The position numbers were made by a program, and so were the translations under genes. From assembly GCA_039707465.1 (NCBI GenBank), contig CM077643.1, positions 317,321,919 through 317,385,918 of the forward strand: a stretch of DNA of 64,000 bases. Reading direction: 5' to 3'. Under the pieces are notes generated by a model. The model worked only from the letters and a program-made list of their open reading frames with translations. It ran no database searches and was not told the DNA's origin. This DNA comes from Rhabdophis nuchalis (taxonomy: Eukaryota > Chordata > Lepidosauria > Squamata > Natricidae). This document shows positions 33,937 to 44,690 of the stretch, in pieces (the first letter of the stretch is position 1; every line of letters begins with the position of its first letter).

Positions 33937-35154
33937 GTAAGTAAATTTCATGAGAATAATAATTATTATTCTTGTTAATTCTTATTTCCGTGTTTGTTTT
34001 TCTGTTTTTTAATTGTAAGCTACCCAGTCATTCTGGATCTGGCAGTATCTAAAATTGAGTAAATAAATAGATCACAAAAGTTCTATATAGCACATACCTT
34101 CTCAAATTAGGATTCTTACAGCTAACTGGAGCTAAACCTGCAAATTTATTTCCTCTTCTCAAATTATGTGTGTGTGATATAGCTATCACAGTTTTAGTTT
34201 TAGGAGTTTTAAAATGTACAAAAGAACAAAAGTATTAGTGGGATCTGAGCAGATCATCAATCATCTATATTAGATTAAATTTGTCCAGATGTTACCTTCA
34301 AAAGCTACAGCTTCTTCTGGACAAATTTAGTCTAGATCAGAGATTACATTACAAATCTGTTGAGAGAAATGCAATCCCATGAAAACAGATTAAATCCCCT
34401 TCCCCAAACCCCGCAGTATTAGCTGAATTGTATTTTAGTTTTTTCATCTTCAACCCATTGCTTAGTTGAGCAATTCTATTTTTCGTTACTAAACCTGAAG
34501 GATTGATGTAATGGATGTTGCCTTTTCCAGGTGTTTGACCCAAATGTGACCCTCATGAAGAATAAAGTGAAATATAAAATACCTAACATGAATTCAAATA
34601 GTAGTCATTCAAGAGTTGTGTATATGACAATAACCGGAGCACCTTTTTGGACTTGGAGAATTGAATAGATAATTGACTGTAGTTATACGGGGGGAAAACA
34701 ACCCAGGGCTGGGAAATTTTGCTTGTTTGGTTGGAAGTTGATTAATCTGCTCTGAAATGGGAGGATTAAAATAATTATTTTTAAGTACTTATAATTATAG
34801 CTTATTCCATTTCCAGGAATGTATTCAAACATGGTTGTTAATCGTTTTGAAATACAAACTTCACTTCTTGTTTCAGAATTTAGCAAAGTTTTTGAATATT
34901 ATTAAATTTAATTAAAAGTTTGCAAGGGTAATTTATGAACTGAGTCCAGGGAAATACAATAGAAATATGTACTTAGAGTGAGGCTGACTTGTCGTCTCTG
35001 CATTAAACCTTTCCAAGAGTCAAAAAGACCCATTCTAATGGACAGGAAGAGATGCAACAGAATAGAGAGAACAAGTAATATGTGCTGAGGGCTGCTTTTG
35101 CAGAACAGATGATACCTTTTGAATTCAAATTCCCATTTCTTTAATCATTTGCAG
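33937..35154. other. IGF2R intron 45
   Basis: Mostly unique. A short LINE-tail-like piece at 34000-34070 (TTGTAAGCTACCCAG, GAGTAAATAAATAG) is the only repeat seen. TCTGGACAAATTTAGTCTAG and AATTTGTCCAGATG at 34275-34335 form a small inverted pair. Confidence 0.4.
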
Positions 35155-35307
35155 TAGCTCTGAAACAACAAATGATGGAAAGTATGTGGAAGATTTTTCT
35201 AAAGGCCTTTCAGGAAGAAGCCAAGCAGTTGGAGCACTATTGAGTTTACTCCTTGTCATTCTCACAGCATGCCTTGTGATCCTGCTACTTTACAAAAAAG
35301 AAAGAAG
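35155..35307 (+). CDS. IGF2R: IGF2R exon 46: stalk and transmembrane helix
   Basis: 153 nt, phase 2 at both ends. A Ser/Thr/Asp-rich stalk leads to [18 protein letters not shown] and a hydrophobic segment of about 23 residues ending VILLLY. The KKERR stop-transfer cluster follows, as in human. Acceptor catttgcag, donor gtagga. Confidence 0.96.
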
Positions 35308-35509
35308 GTAGGACAAAAGAAAATGCTCAGATTTTTGCTTTTGCAATAACTCCCCAATATAACATTTTGGAAATGTTTTAAAGCCAGAAAGCTTGGCTTT
35401 ATCATTGAAGTAGCATTCTAAGTGATGCAAGTATCATTGAAAACAACACGTTCAACAACCATAAAACTCTGTTTGAACTATTTCTTCATTAAACATATTG
35501 CTATTCTTA

Positions 35510-36187
35510 TAGGATAGTAGCAATAGCAATAGCAATAGCACTTTAATACCACTTCACAGTGCTTTACAGTCCTTTCTAAGTGGTTTACAGAATCAGTATA
35601 TTGCCCCCAATAATCTGGGCCCTCATTTACAGACCTCAGAAGGATGGAAGACTGAGTCAACCTTGAGCTGGTGAGATTCAAACTGCCGAACTGCTGGCAG
35701 TGAGCAGAACTAGCCTGCTATACTCCATTTACCAGCAGGATGGAGGGAGGGGTCACGGATGGGATATCGCCAAAGCCTGATTGGTCCAGAGACTGAGGGA
35801 AATATCTTTAATCCTGATCCACACCCCTTTGGTTCCCAGTTTCCCCTCAGTCTTTGGTTCAAACACTGGTTCTGGTTCCCATCCTGTTATATTGAGGAGA
35901 AAAAATTTGCAACTATTTGACTAATTGGTTACTTTAAATTCATTCCAAATTTGTAACTAAGCTGCTGCCTCAAAGGACCGGGTTTCCGGCTTGCTAGGAT
36001 ACGGAGAGTCTCTTGGGAGCCTTCTCCTCCCGGGACATCGGAGCGCTGTCCAGTTCCCGGTCAGTGGGGGTGACAGGCTCCTTCTGCAGCTCTGCGAGTG
36101 GGCTGCAATGCAGTGCAGTGCGCCGGACTTCTCAGCAGTGCCCGGCCTCCAATACTGCATTCTAATCACCGTGACACCATGGCTCTA
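35510..36187 (-). mobile_element. tRNA SINE split by a 416-bp insertion
   Basis: The SINE body runs from 35510 to about 35731 (GCAATAGCAATAGCACTTT, CAGTGCTTTACAGTCC, AACTGCCGAACTGCTGGCAG). Its tRNA head resumes at about 36148 (ATACTGCATTCTAATCACCG). ATACTCCATT and ATACTGCATT on the two sides look like the target duplication of the inserted block. It lies in IGF2R intron 46. Confidence 0.72.
35732..36147. other. Unidentified insertion with a GC-rich right half
   Basis: The left half has an inverted pair, AGCAGGATGG and CCATCCTGTT. The right half (35955-36147) is GC- and CpG-rich in an AT-rich intron. I recognise no family. It may be an unnamed transposon or LTR piece. Confidence 0.45.
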
Positions 36188-36598
36188 GTAGTAGCACACA
36201 ACAAATAGTACTAGTTAATATTCTGATATCAGACCACACCTCATTTTTAAAATCAAGCACAAGTATTTTTGAAAGAGCTAATGTCTACATGCAATTTAGA
36301 AATTGCTGTTGATGTCAAAACTTTGCTACTAGTAGCACCTCATTCCCATTTTTGTCATCCACTGTAACCCAACTGCCTCCTGCCTCTAATCTGCCATCAG
36401 GGTCCTCTTCAAAGCCCACAGTGTTATTCCTTGACATTTGGGCTTTCTTACTTTTTTATTTTTTCAAACATAGTATTCCCCTTTCCCACGTTCATTTGCA
36501 ACTTGATAATGGCTTGTTTTATTAAGAAGACTTCCAAACTTGTAGATATGTTACCTCAGAATATAAAGTGTGTAACATTAATATTTTTTATTTTGTAG

Positions 36599-36668
36599 AG
36601 AATCTATGAAGCAGAAGATAGCCAACTGCTGTCGGAGATCATCAAATGTTTCTTATAAATATACTAAG
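36599..36668 (+). CDS. IGF2R: IGF2R exon 47: membrane-proximal tail
   Basis: 70 nt, phase 2 to phase 0. It reads ESMKQKIANCCRRSSNVSYK and ends YTK. The double Cys matches the human CCRRSSNVSYKY region that contains the palmitoylation sites. The tyrosine endocytosis signal is split by the intron: YTK here plus Ile from exon 48. Donor gtattt, weaker than its neighbours. Confidence 0.93.
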
Positions 36669-36984
36669 GTATTTTATTTTATAAGTGCATCAAATATTCT
36701 TATAGCTCCATATTGTAGTCATACCCATACTTTGTGCAGAGCTACATCATGTTTAAAATCAGTGCTACTTACTTATACATAAGTATAAAGTATAAATAAG
36801 TGGATGAATTTTACAAATTAAAAAAATATCTGCCCTACATTCACTAAGCATTATTTATTGATAGCTTTCAGTTGAGATTTTCAGCTATTGTTCAGTATTT
36901 GGAATATTTTTTGTATAAAAATATTTCCATTCCTGCAGATTTGAACACTTGGGGGAAAATATTGAAAGCATAGCTGTGTGTCAT

Positions 36985-37835
36985 ATCAAAAGAATAAGGG
37001 CCAAATGGAGAAGCAGTCAGACTTTTGCAAGAAAAGGTGTAAAGGTTTACAGCATATTCCTCTAGATCACATTACGGAACTGGTGGTCCCTAGGGCATTT
37101 CTGAACTATAAATATAAGCCATCCTATCAGCTTTCTCATCCTGTCTGTAGGAACAAAGCTGCTTGTATTTGATCAAATAATGTGGTGCGTAAAACTTTGG
37201 GAATCCTTTTGAATTTTCAGTATTGTTGCACAAATTTGATGAGCTTGGAGAAATTTAAGTCCATTCCTCCATACAAAGTAGCATCAACTCAGATGTCTTG
37301 GGGACTTCTTCGCATTTCTATTACATTAAAGTATGGACTTTGACTTGGCCATTTCAATACATTAACTTTCTTTTGACTTAATCATTCTTTGGTTTTATGG
37401 CTTGTGTGTTTTCAGCTGTTGTTGTGCTGCATGATCCACTTAAGTTTCAATTCCGGGGCACATATTCTTGAATTGATCGTACAATAATTCAGAATTCATA
37501 GTTCCATCAATAACGGCAAGCCATCCTAGTAAGAAAGCAGCAGAGCAGGCCCAAACCATGATATTGCCATCACCGTGTTTCACAAATGAGACACGGTTCT
37601 TTTGTTGGAATGCAGTGTTTGCCTTTTACCAACAGAATGGTGTTTATTCAAGGCTCTGTGTGTGTGTGTGTCTGTCTGTCTGTCTGTCTGTTTTCATCTC
37701 ATCCATACACAGAACATTCTTCCAATAACTTTCTGTCATATTCAGGTCTTCTGCAAGCTATAGATGGGCAGCAATATTCTTTTTGGAGAATAGTGACTTT
37801 CTCCTTGCAATCCTGCCACGGACACCATTATCCTT
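36985..37835 (-). mobile_element. Tc1-like DNA transposon remnant
   Basis: On the - strand it encodes, with many stops, VMVWAC-like GNIMVWACSAAFLL, LAVIDGTMNSELLYDQFKN and a EMAKSKSI stretch. These correspond to the Tc1 transposase blocks around the second catalytic Asp and the WPSQSPDLNPIE region. It continues at 38256-38345 after a CR1 insertion. It lies in IGF2R intron 47. Confidence 0.72.
37662..37692. repeat. (GT)n(CTGT)n microsatellite
   Basis: A short GT run followed by about five CTGT units inside the Tc1 remnant. Confidence 0.85.
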
Positions 37836-38255
37836 CATAAGAACATAAGAACAGCCTTGCTGGAACAGGCCACAGCCCATCCAGTCTAGCATTCTGCCTC
37901 ACACAGTGGCTTCCCATTTGCTTCGGGGTCTTCCCAAGCAGATGTCTTCACCTGCTTATGATTCCCTGCAAATGGCTTTGAGAAATATCCTGCCTATCTC
38001 TCCATCCCGGAGGGTGTCCTTAGGCATCCATAATGATAGCCATGGATACCCTTGTTCTCCATGAACTCATCTAATCCTTTCTTATAGGTGTCGAGGCTGA
38101 CAGCTGTCACCACTTCTTCTGGCAGGGAGTTCCATAGACCAGTGATCCTCTGGGTGAAAAAGTACTTCCTCTTATTTGTTTGAGGTCTAGCTTCCAAAAG
38201 TTTCATGGAGTGCCCCCTAGTTCTAGTTCTTGATGATAGTTTCACGAATACTGCC
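37836..38255 (-). mobile_element. CR1 LINE 3' end inserted in the Tc1 remnant
   Basis: On the - strand it reads GHSMKLLEARPQTNKRKYFF and FFTQRITGLWNSLPEEVVT, the CR1 C-terminal end. The 3' tail ATGTTCTTATGA is at the left border. It is 5'-truncated and younger than the Tc1 sequence it splits. Confidence 0.85.
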
Positions 38256-38329
38256 ATTTATCAATGCAAAAGAGATCCTCAGTTTCTAAAACATTACCCT
38301 GGGTTTCTTTGAAAGTTTCCACGATATTA

Positions 38330-38450
38330 TACACCTTAGTCTTGGTGTGACCTTAGTGGATCAAACACGTTCCGACAGCACCAGCCGAAGGGGCGGAGTC
38401 CCTTAGTGGATCAAACACTAAGTATACACTAAACACTAAGTATAGAGTTG
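38330..38450. repeat. Short direct repeats CCTTAGTGGATCAAACAC
   Basis: CCTTAGTGGATCAAACAC occurs twice about 50 bp apart, followed by repeated ACACTAAGTATA units and GTTGAGTTGAGTT. The origin is unknown. Confidence 0.6.
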
Positions 38451-39118
38451 AGTTGAGTTTGCCTCCATTTGTACACAATCTGCCTTACCGGATGGAGTAA
38501 ATGCTTTGGAAATAGCCTTGTAACCTCTTCTAGTCTGTTGAGAATAAGCTGTTTTTCAGAGGACTTCAGAAGTCTCCTTTGTTCTAGCTATGACATATTT
38601 CTATGTACCTGTGTTGTAAAGATTAGATTTCAATAGTGGCTACCCAGAATTCTGTTCTTTAAGGAAGGAATTCCCACATTCACATCTGATTACAATCACT
38701 CTATTTTTCCCTTCAAATGAACTTACATTCCTAGAGCTTCACATAATTTTGCCAAACAGAAATATGTAGTTTTGGATAATTTTCCTCAATAAATACATGA
38801 ACAAGTGTATTAAAACTCATTTGTTTAATTGAGTTTTCCTTTTCTAATATTGAACAGTCAAAAGGGTTCACAGATTTTTGAGCACCACTGAAATGATCCA
38901 CAAAGCACTGTGTTCTTTGCTCAGCAATCCATATAACACGAGCAGATGCTTTTCAAGATCTCAGGCAAAGGTTTTCCCACTGTTTGTTCCTGATTCTCAC
39001 CAGCAAAAGAATTGAACCTGCAAAATTTTGCTGAATATAGTTCTCCAAATTCAGACGTGCCTTACTTTTCAGTAAACTAAATGATCATGTTTTCACTGTG
39101 TGTCCTTGGACTTAACAG

Positions 39119-39535
39119 ATAAATACTGAAGAAGTAAATGAGAATGAAACAGAATGGCTCATGGAAGAAGTAGCTACCCCAAATCACAGTTCAGGAAACG
39201 AAGCTCACATAAATGGCCACGTAGCACGAAAGGCAGCCATGTCAGATACCCTCATGTCCCTTCCGGTGGATGACATGGACAGCGAGGATGAAGTATTGAC
39301 AATACCAGAGGTGAAGATTCATTCAGCAAGAGATGTGGATTCAAGAGGCTTGAGCAGCGCTGGAAGGCCTTACCATAACAAAGCCCATAAGCCCTCAGGC
39401 AGTGGGAAAACAGCTCTGCCTAATGGAAGGAAGAACAGCAAAACCAGCCCCGCTTTTGGTCAAGAAGAAATGCAGAACTCCGTGAACATTGCATCATACC
39501 ATGATGACAGCGACGAGGACTTGTTGAACGTTTAA
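39119..39535 (+). CDS. IGF2R: IGF2R exon 48: cytoplasmic sorting tail and stop
   Basis: 417 nt: 138 codons and TAA. It starts with Ile, completing the YTKI (YxxPhi) AP-2 signal. It then has NENETEWLMEE, an acidic-cluster motif, DSEDEVLTIPEVK, also strictly conserved in human, and the C-terminal YHDDSDEDLLNV. The last is an acidic dileucine signal for GGA and AP-1 adaptors with a casein-kinase-2-type Ser. The region between these motifs is freely diverged. The intron before it carries a Tc1 fossil. Confidence 0.97.
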   Translation: MNTEEVNENETEWLMEEVATPNHSSGNEAHINGHVARKAAMSDTLMSLPVDDMDSEDEVLTIPEVKIHSARDVDSRGLSSAGRPYHNKAHKPSGSGKTALPNGRKNSKTSPAFGQEEMQNSVNIASYHDDSDEDLLNV

Positions 39536-40091
39536 CCTGCACTTGTGCCTAATGAAAATTCCATATGTGTATATGTATATTAAATATATTAAGGTGGGAC
39601 AGCAAAACACTTCCAACCAAAAACGAAGACTTGAGTTGCAGATGCCTTTAGCAAGGGATTGTTTCAAGGGAAGGGGGAGGAAGGGTCAGTCCTGGCTGTT
39701 TACAATGATTGGTGACGGCTGTGGTTTTTAGCATTCAATGAATGAAATGTAAAAAGGTAATTCTCCTGAGCTAGAACACTCACACATATCCCTTGGGAAG
39801 GTTTTAGAAACTCTTATCATATTTTACAATGATGGGCTCAAATCTAAATGAAGCCCTTTCCGCTTCATTGTGAGACTTGCATTTTAACACTCTTTATATT
39901 TATTGCTCTCACTACTCAGGTTCACTGTGGGGGGGAAAGAAAGAAAGATAGGCAATGTGTTCTTCCTGCAGGCAGGGTATTTTCTTCTGTAGATTCACCC
40001 ATCTCATTAGGTTGGTTTTTTTTGGTGTACATCTTGGAGCTGGTCTGTATCTTGAATTTGCCTGTATATTTGACTTCTGTAATCTTATTCA

Positions 40092-40097
40092 ATTAAA
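40092..40097 (+). promoter_or_regulatory. Possible proximal polyadenylation signal ATTAAA
   Basis: An ATTAAA variant lies 557 nt past the IGF2R stop, in a T-rich context. If used it would give a short 3' UTR isoform. Confidence 0.3.
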
Positions 40098-40878
40098 ACA
40101 ATTTTGATTAGATTTGAAAAATGTTTTAGCTGGAAGGTATAAATCCTATAGCTTTAGCCTTGAGCAGTGACTGTCTTTTGCATGTTAAGTCTGTTTTTGG
40201 GTACCAGTCATATAATGTCGTTCATCAGTGTTTACAAGACTGTTGGTATAGCAACCCAGTGCTATCCTTCAATATTAGCTGGGCAAAAAATTAATAGACT
40301 ATGCCCTTTCCCAAAGACCTTTTCAGGTTAGATATACTAATGCTTGTAGCTTTTCCTCTCCAACTGTTGTGATGAAAAAACATATGTACCTTTTTCCGAA
40401 TGCTGTCTCTCTCTTCAGAAGCTTAAAGGACTTTTTCCCCCCCTTCTTGGGAAATTGCCAACTAATTCCAGATCAAACTAGAGTATCCGTTTCATTGTCC
40501 TACACATTTTTATGGCTGCTTTAAAGACACAGGCTTGCAGAACAGGGGCACACAAAGATTTTGGTACTAGGTGCATTTCCTTTGAAAGGTAAAACTCTTT
40601 GGATATTGTCACCGAACTCCTTCATCATTGTTACATGCTGCAACAATTAACCTTAAGGGAAAGATCTTGCAGGTTCTTGCAGTATTTAGCATCTTTGTGC
40701 TTTTTAAGAGGGTCACAGCCAGCACGTGCGTTTCTAAGAACTGTGCACCGGTATTTCAGCTGGCCAGAGTCTCTTCCTTCATTCCTCCTTTCTATCTTGT
40801 CCTGTTCGCGTTGGAGTACTTGAGATTGGCTTTCACTTGGTACCAGGATTTGATGTAACAAAGTGTTTAAAGAATTTC

Positions 40879-40884
40879 AATAAA
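40879..40884 (+). promoter_or_regulatory. IGF2R: Polyadenylation signal AATAAA (IGF2R)
   Basis: The hexamer overlaps a second AATAAA (40883-40888) and is followed by a T/G-rich stretch near 40900-40920. It is the best candidate for the main 3' end. Confidence 0.6.
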
Positions 40885-40905
40885 TAAAAATTAAATTATG
40901 TTTCT

Positions 40906-41699
40906 CTACGAATCTGTGTAGTACGATTTTTCCCCATACCTTTGCATGTCTATTATGTTGAGTTTTCAAACAAGCAAGGGCCAAATCTTTGCAAAGTCCT
41001 TAACTGCAGGATGCAAATAACTTACAAAATAGTGATCAACCATGATGATGTTAAAATGGGTGAAAGAGGGATGGTATGAAAAGGTTCATTTCAAATATCG
41101 ATATGGCAGATTTGTTGGGAAGTGGTCAGCATCAAATTTTAGAAACTAAAATGCTGACTTTTCCAGTTACATGAAGCGCGTTTAGAAAATATTCTTGCAA
41201 AGGCAGAAGTACAATTATAAGGGGCTACTGAAAGTAGTACAGAATTGGAAACTTGCAGGTGTGAATACTGTCGTGCAATATTCACCATACTTTTACATTT
41301 AAAACTGCAAAGTTGCCTTTAAATTTAAGTGTAAGGAGGGGATATCTCCTTTGGGAGACAGAAAGTTGTGCAGCGGAATGTGCAGCTAGAGAAAACCCGT
41401 TGCTAGTGTACACACGAATAGAGTCCCAGACACTTAGTAAAACACAAGTAGCTTTACTGGTGTGTAAAACTAAACTACTGCTTCACAAGCAGTGATGGTA
41501 GATATCGAATCAAACAAAGTCCTTAACAAACAAATAATTGCTTACAGTCACAATTCACGATTCTTCTTCCTTCTTTAATCAATCAGTCAATGTCAGTCAG
41601 CAAGCCAGCAGAGAGAGAGAATGAGCTCTCCTGACTTCTTATTGTGGAGATAAGTACAGCTCCTGATTACATTCAAACATTTAAAGCAACAAAGACCAT
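40906..41699. other. Intergenic stretch before the LINE
   Basis: 41390-41640 has features of an inverted LTR (ACACAAGTAGCTTTACTGG, CAGCAGAGAGAGAGAATGAG), but no borders could be set. The rest is unique. Confidence 0.3.
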
Positions 41700-43000
41700 T
41701 TATCATCATGCTTTTGATACCATTGACCATGGTATCCTATTGCACCGGCTGGAGAGACACCGTGTTGCGGTGATTCTCCTCCTACCACTCCGACCGGTTG
41801 CAATTTGTGTTAGCAGGAGGGCAGAGATCGACGTCGAGGCCCCTCACTTGTGGGGTGCCCCAAGGGTCGGTTCTCTCGCCTCTCCTGTTCAACACCTATA
41901 TGAAGCCGCTGGGTGAGATCATCCGTGGTTTTGGGGTAGAGTACCATCAGTACACTGATGATACTCAGCTGTACATTTCTACCCCAAACCACCCCAACGA
42001 TGCCGTTGAAGTGATGTCCCAGTGTTTGGAGGCTGTGCGGGTCTGGATGGGGAGGAGCAAGCTTCGACTCAACCCGTCCAAGACCGAGTGGCTGTGGTTT
42101 CCGGCCTCTCGATATAGCCAGTTGGTTCCATCTCTGGCTATCGGGGGCGAGTCACTAGCCCCTGCGGAAAGGGCTTGCAACTTGGGCGTCCTGGATTCTC
42201 GGCTGTCCTTGGACGACCATGTGACGGCCGGGGCCAGGGGGGCTTTTTATCAGGTTTACCTGATACGCCAGTTGCGTCCCTTTCTAGATCGAGACGCCCT
42301 ACGCACGGTCACTCAAGCCCTCGTTACTTCCCGTCTAGATTACTGCAATGCTCTTTACATGGCGCTCCCCCTTGAGGTGCACCTGGAGGCTCCAGCTAGT
42401 ACAGAATGCAGCCGCGCGGGGGATTCTGGGAGGTTCACGATACTCCCATGTAACACCTCTCCTGCGCAAGCTGCACTGGCTGCCTGTGGCCTTCCGGGTG
42501 CGCTTCAAGGTGTTAATAACCATCTTCAAAGCGCTCCATGGCACGGGACCTGGTTATTTGCATGACCGCTTCCTACCACATACCTCCCTTCGACTCGTCC
42601 GCTCCCACAGAGAGGGCCTCCTCAGGGTGCCGTCCGCCGGTCAATGCCGGCTGGCGACCCCCAGGGGGAGAGCCTTCTCTGTGGCGGGTCCGGCCCTCTG
42701 GAATGACCTGCCCCCCGATCTTCGTACCATCACAGACATACGCCTCTTCCGCCGGGGCCTTAAAACGTATTTCTTTCATCTGGCTGGCCTGGCATAGATC
42801 CCATAATTTAATTTTAAGATAATGTTTTAAACTGTTTTAATAGTTTTTAATAATTTTAGCACAGATTTATCATATTTAATTGTATTTTATCCTGTATTTA
42901 TATGTTATTACCTGTTTTTATCTCTTCTGTGCACCGCCCTGAGTCCCCACAAGGGAGCTAGGGCGGTATAGAAATGTGACTAAATTAAATTAAAATTAAA
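41700..43000 (+). mobile_element. L2-like LINE, 5'-truncated, degenerate
   Basis: It encodes the reverse transcriptase from AFDTIDHGILLHRLE onward (CGVPQGSVLSPLLFNTYMKP, SKTEWLWFPASRYSQLVPS, LHWLPVAFRVRFK), with frame shifts near 41790 and 42350. The YADD box is YTDD here. The 3' UTR ends CACCGCCCTGAGTCC, GGGCGGTATAGAAAT and an AAATTAAAT tail. It lies between IGF2R and the SLC22A gene. Confidence 0.88.
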
Positions 43001-43104
43001 TATATTGCCTACCCAACACTAGGAGTATACTCCTAACAGAAAGTACTGTTTAGAGTCACCATAGGTCTAATACAGGATGGATTGTTAAAAAAGGCATGCT
43101 TCTG

Positions 43105-43300
43105 GCATGCATTGAAGCAATAGCACTTATGTACCGCTTTACAGTGCTTTACAGCCCTCTCTAAGCAGTTTACAGAGTCAGCCTATTGCCCCCAACAATC
43201 TGGGTCCTCATTTTTTCCCACCTCGGAAGGATGGAATGCTGAGTCACCCCTTGAGCCTGATGAGATCACATAATTATACAATCACACAAGCTTGGTTTGC
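43105..43300 (-). mobile_element. tRNA SINE, head missing
   Basis: GCAATAGCACTTATGTACCG, CAGTGCTTTACAGCCCTCTC and CAACAATCTGGGTCCTCA belong to the SINE family at 9365. The tRNA end beyond 43265 is lost. Confidence 0.72.
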
Positions 43301-43394
43301 CCAATGCACTGAACTACAGATTGACCTATTGGACCACGCCATATTAGATATTGAATTCCAGAAATTTCTTTGGGAGGGTTATGAGTGCATGTAG

Positions 43395-43739
43395 CATACA
43401 GGTAGTCCTTGGCTTACAACATATCGTTTAGTGACCATTCGAAGTTACAATGACACTGAAAAGGTGACAGTTACGACCATTGCAGCATTCCCATGGTTAC
43501 CGGAAGTTTGGCAACTGATTCCCATTTATGACGGTTGCTGTGTCCCAAGGTCACCTTTTGCGACCTGAGAAGCAAAGTCAATGGGCAAGCCAGTTTCAAT
43601 TAACAAATGGGTTACTAACTTGCCAACTGCAGTGATTCATTTAAAAACTGTGGTAAGAAAGGTGATAAAATAAGACAAATGTCTCACTTATCAACAGAAA
43701 TTTTGGGCACAATTCTGGCCATAAGTCAAGGACTATCTG
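43395..43739. mobile_element. TA-flanked pogo/Tigger-like repeat, complete
   Basis: TA, CAGGTAGTCCTTGGCTTAC at the left and GTCAAGGACTATCTG, TA at the right. The interior is complete, with CATTGCAGCATTCCCATGG and CAAAGTCAATGGGCAAGCC. No transposase is present, so it is non-autonomous. Confidence 0.8.
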
Positions 43740-44324
43740 TACAACTGTTTGGGGAATTGTTCTTTAGCCATGGAGAGAGAAAAATTAGCTGCTTTTTAAG
43801 GAATTACAAATGGATACTATATTTGTTCTGCCTTCCTTTTTGAAGTGAATCCACCACTTTTCTAACCAACCTCACAAAACAACACTGAATACAAAAGTAG
43901 GATTTAATAACTGCAACACATGTCTATTCTCAATGATGCTGTCAAGACTGCTGATTTCAAACAACAATAATTTACACTAAGGTACCAGGTTTGGAATTAG
44001 GAATATGGTGAGACTTCAAGGCAGACCAGACCAGAAAACAGACTGCAAAGACTCATGGAATTATATTTTATTTTTGGAGAATCTCATGGCCCCTCCCCCA
44101 CTGCATTACACCAAAGAGAATCTAGAGGAGGCAATCTTGGATTTCTCTCTCTCTCCTCCCTCTCAGGGTTAAACTGAGATTTATGGAACTGATCTTGCAT
44201 TCCTTTTTTCAGACTATTGCTGTACTCTTCTATGGACATTTAAGTACATCTGCATTGAGTGTTTGCTTGTTTGAAGTGGTGATTGCAGTACGTAAGTGCT
44301 GACCCTTGCTAGGAAAAATCATTG

Positions 44325-44690
44325 TTGCAGCAATAGACAAATGGAGGACAATAGTTCTCAGTGAGGGAGGTGGAGTTTCTAATGGCCTTCTGAGAACAAT
44401 AAGGAGAGGTCTATAGGGGCAAATCTGCTGGGAGCTGAGCAATAGTCAGCTCACCCAATGTGAGTTTCTTTCTCCACCCCCCACTTCACAGTCACCATAT
44501 GATCTCAAGTAAAACAACAACTTGCAAATGGAAAACATAATACAAGCAATTCTCCCAGCCAAAGAAAACCTAGAATAGTCAGCATTGGCTTTCCAGCTTC
44601 ACCACCACTTACAAAATTAAGACAGTGTACAATCTTTCTTAAACCCGTGAGTACATTTTTACTTTGAAAGAGGTGCTTGAAAAACCAAGC
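44325..44690 (+). repeat. Intergenic duplicated segment, copy 1
   Basis: It shares AGCCAAAGAAAACCTAGAAT, AGTCAGCATTGGCT, CCTTCTGAGAACA and GGGAGCTGAG-type blocks, in the same order and orientation, with 45783-46330. The copies are diverged, about 1.46 kb apart, and of unknown family. Confidence 0.75.

Larger units (their letters stand above)
3785..40905 (+). other. IGF2R: IGF2R gene, 3' half (23 exons plus 3' UTR)
   Basis: This is the cation-independent mannose-6-phosphate receptor, a type I membrane protein that carries M6P-tagged hydrolases from the trans-Golgi network and cell surface to endosomes. Twenty-three exons with AG/GT borders join in phase from 3785 to a stop at 39535, giving about 1,304 codons against about 1,300 in the corresponding part of the 2,491-residue human protein. 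The order read is end of MRH domain 8, domains 9-15, a fibronectin type II insert in domain 13, one transmembrane helix and a tail of about 165 residues ending in an acidic dileucine signal. No frameshift or internal stop was seen, so the gene looks functional. The 5' half lies left of the window. Exon numbers 26-48 are inferred by counting back from 48 human exons. Identification rests on a residue-by-residue match to the human protein as remembered. Confidence 0.97.
39536..40905 (+). other. IGF2R: IGF2R 3' untranslated region
   Basis: About 1.4 kb after the stop is free of recognisable repeats, unlike the introns. It contains a possible early ATTAAA signal at 40092-40097 and a clear AATAAA run near 40879-40890. 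The end position is an estimate about 20 nt past that signal, before a TG-rich stretch. Confidence 0.65.

Noticed and set aside
37994..38257. Open frame on the - strand as a gene
   Set aside because: It is the CR1 C-terminus without its upstream part.
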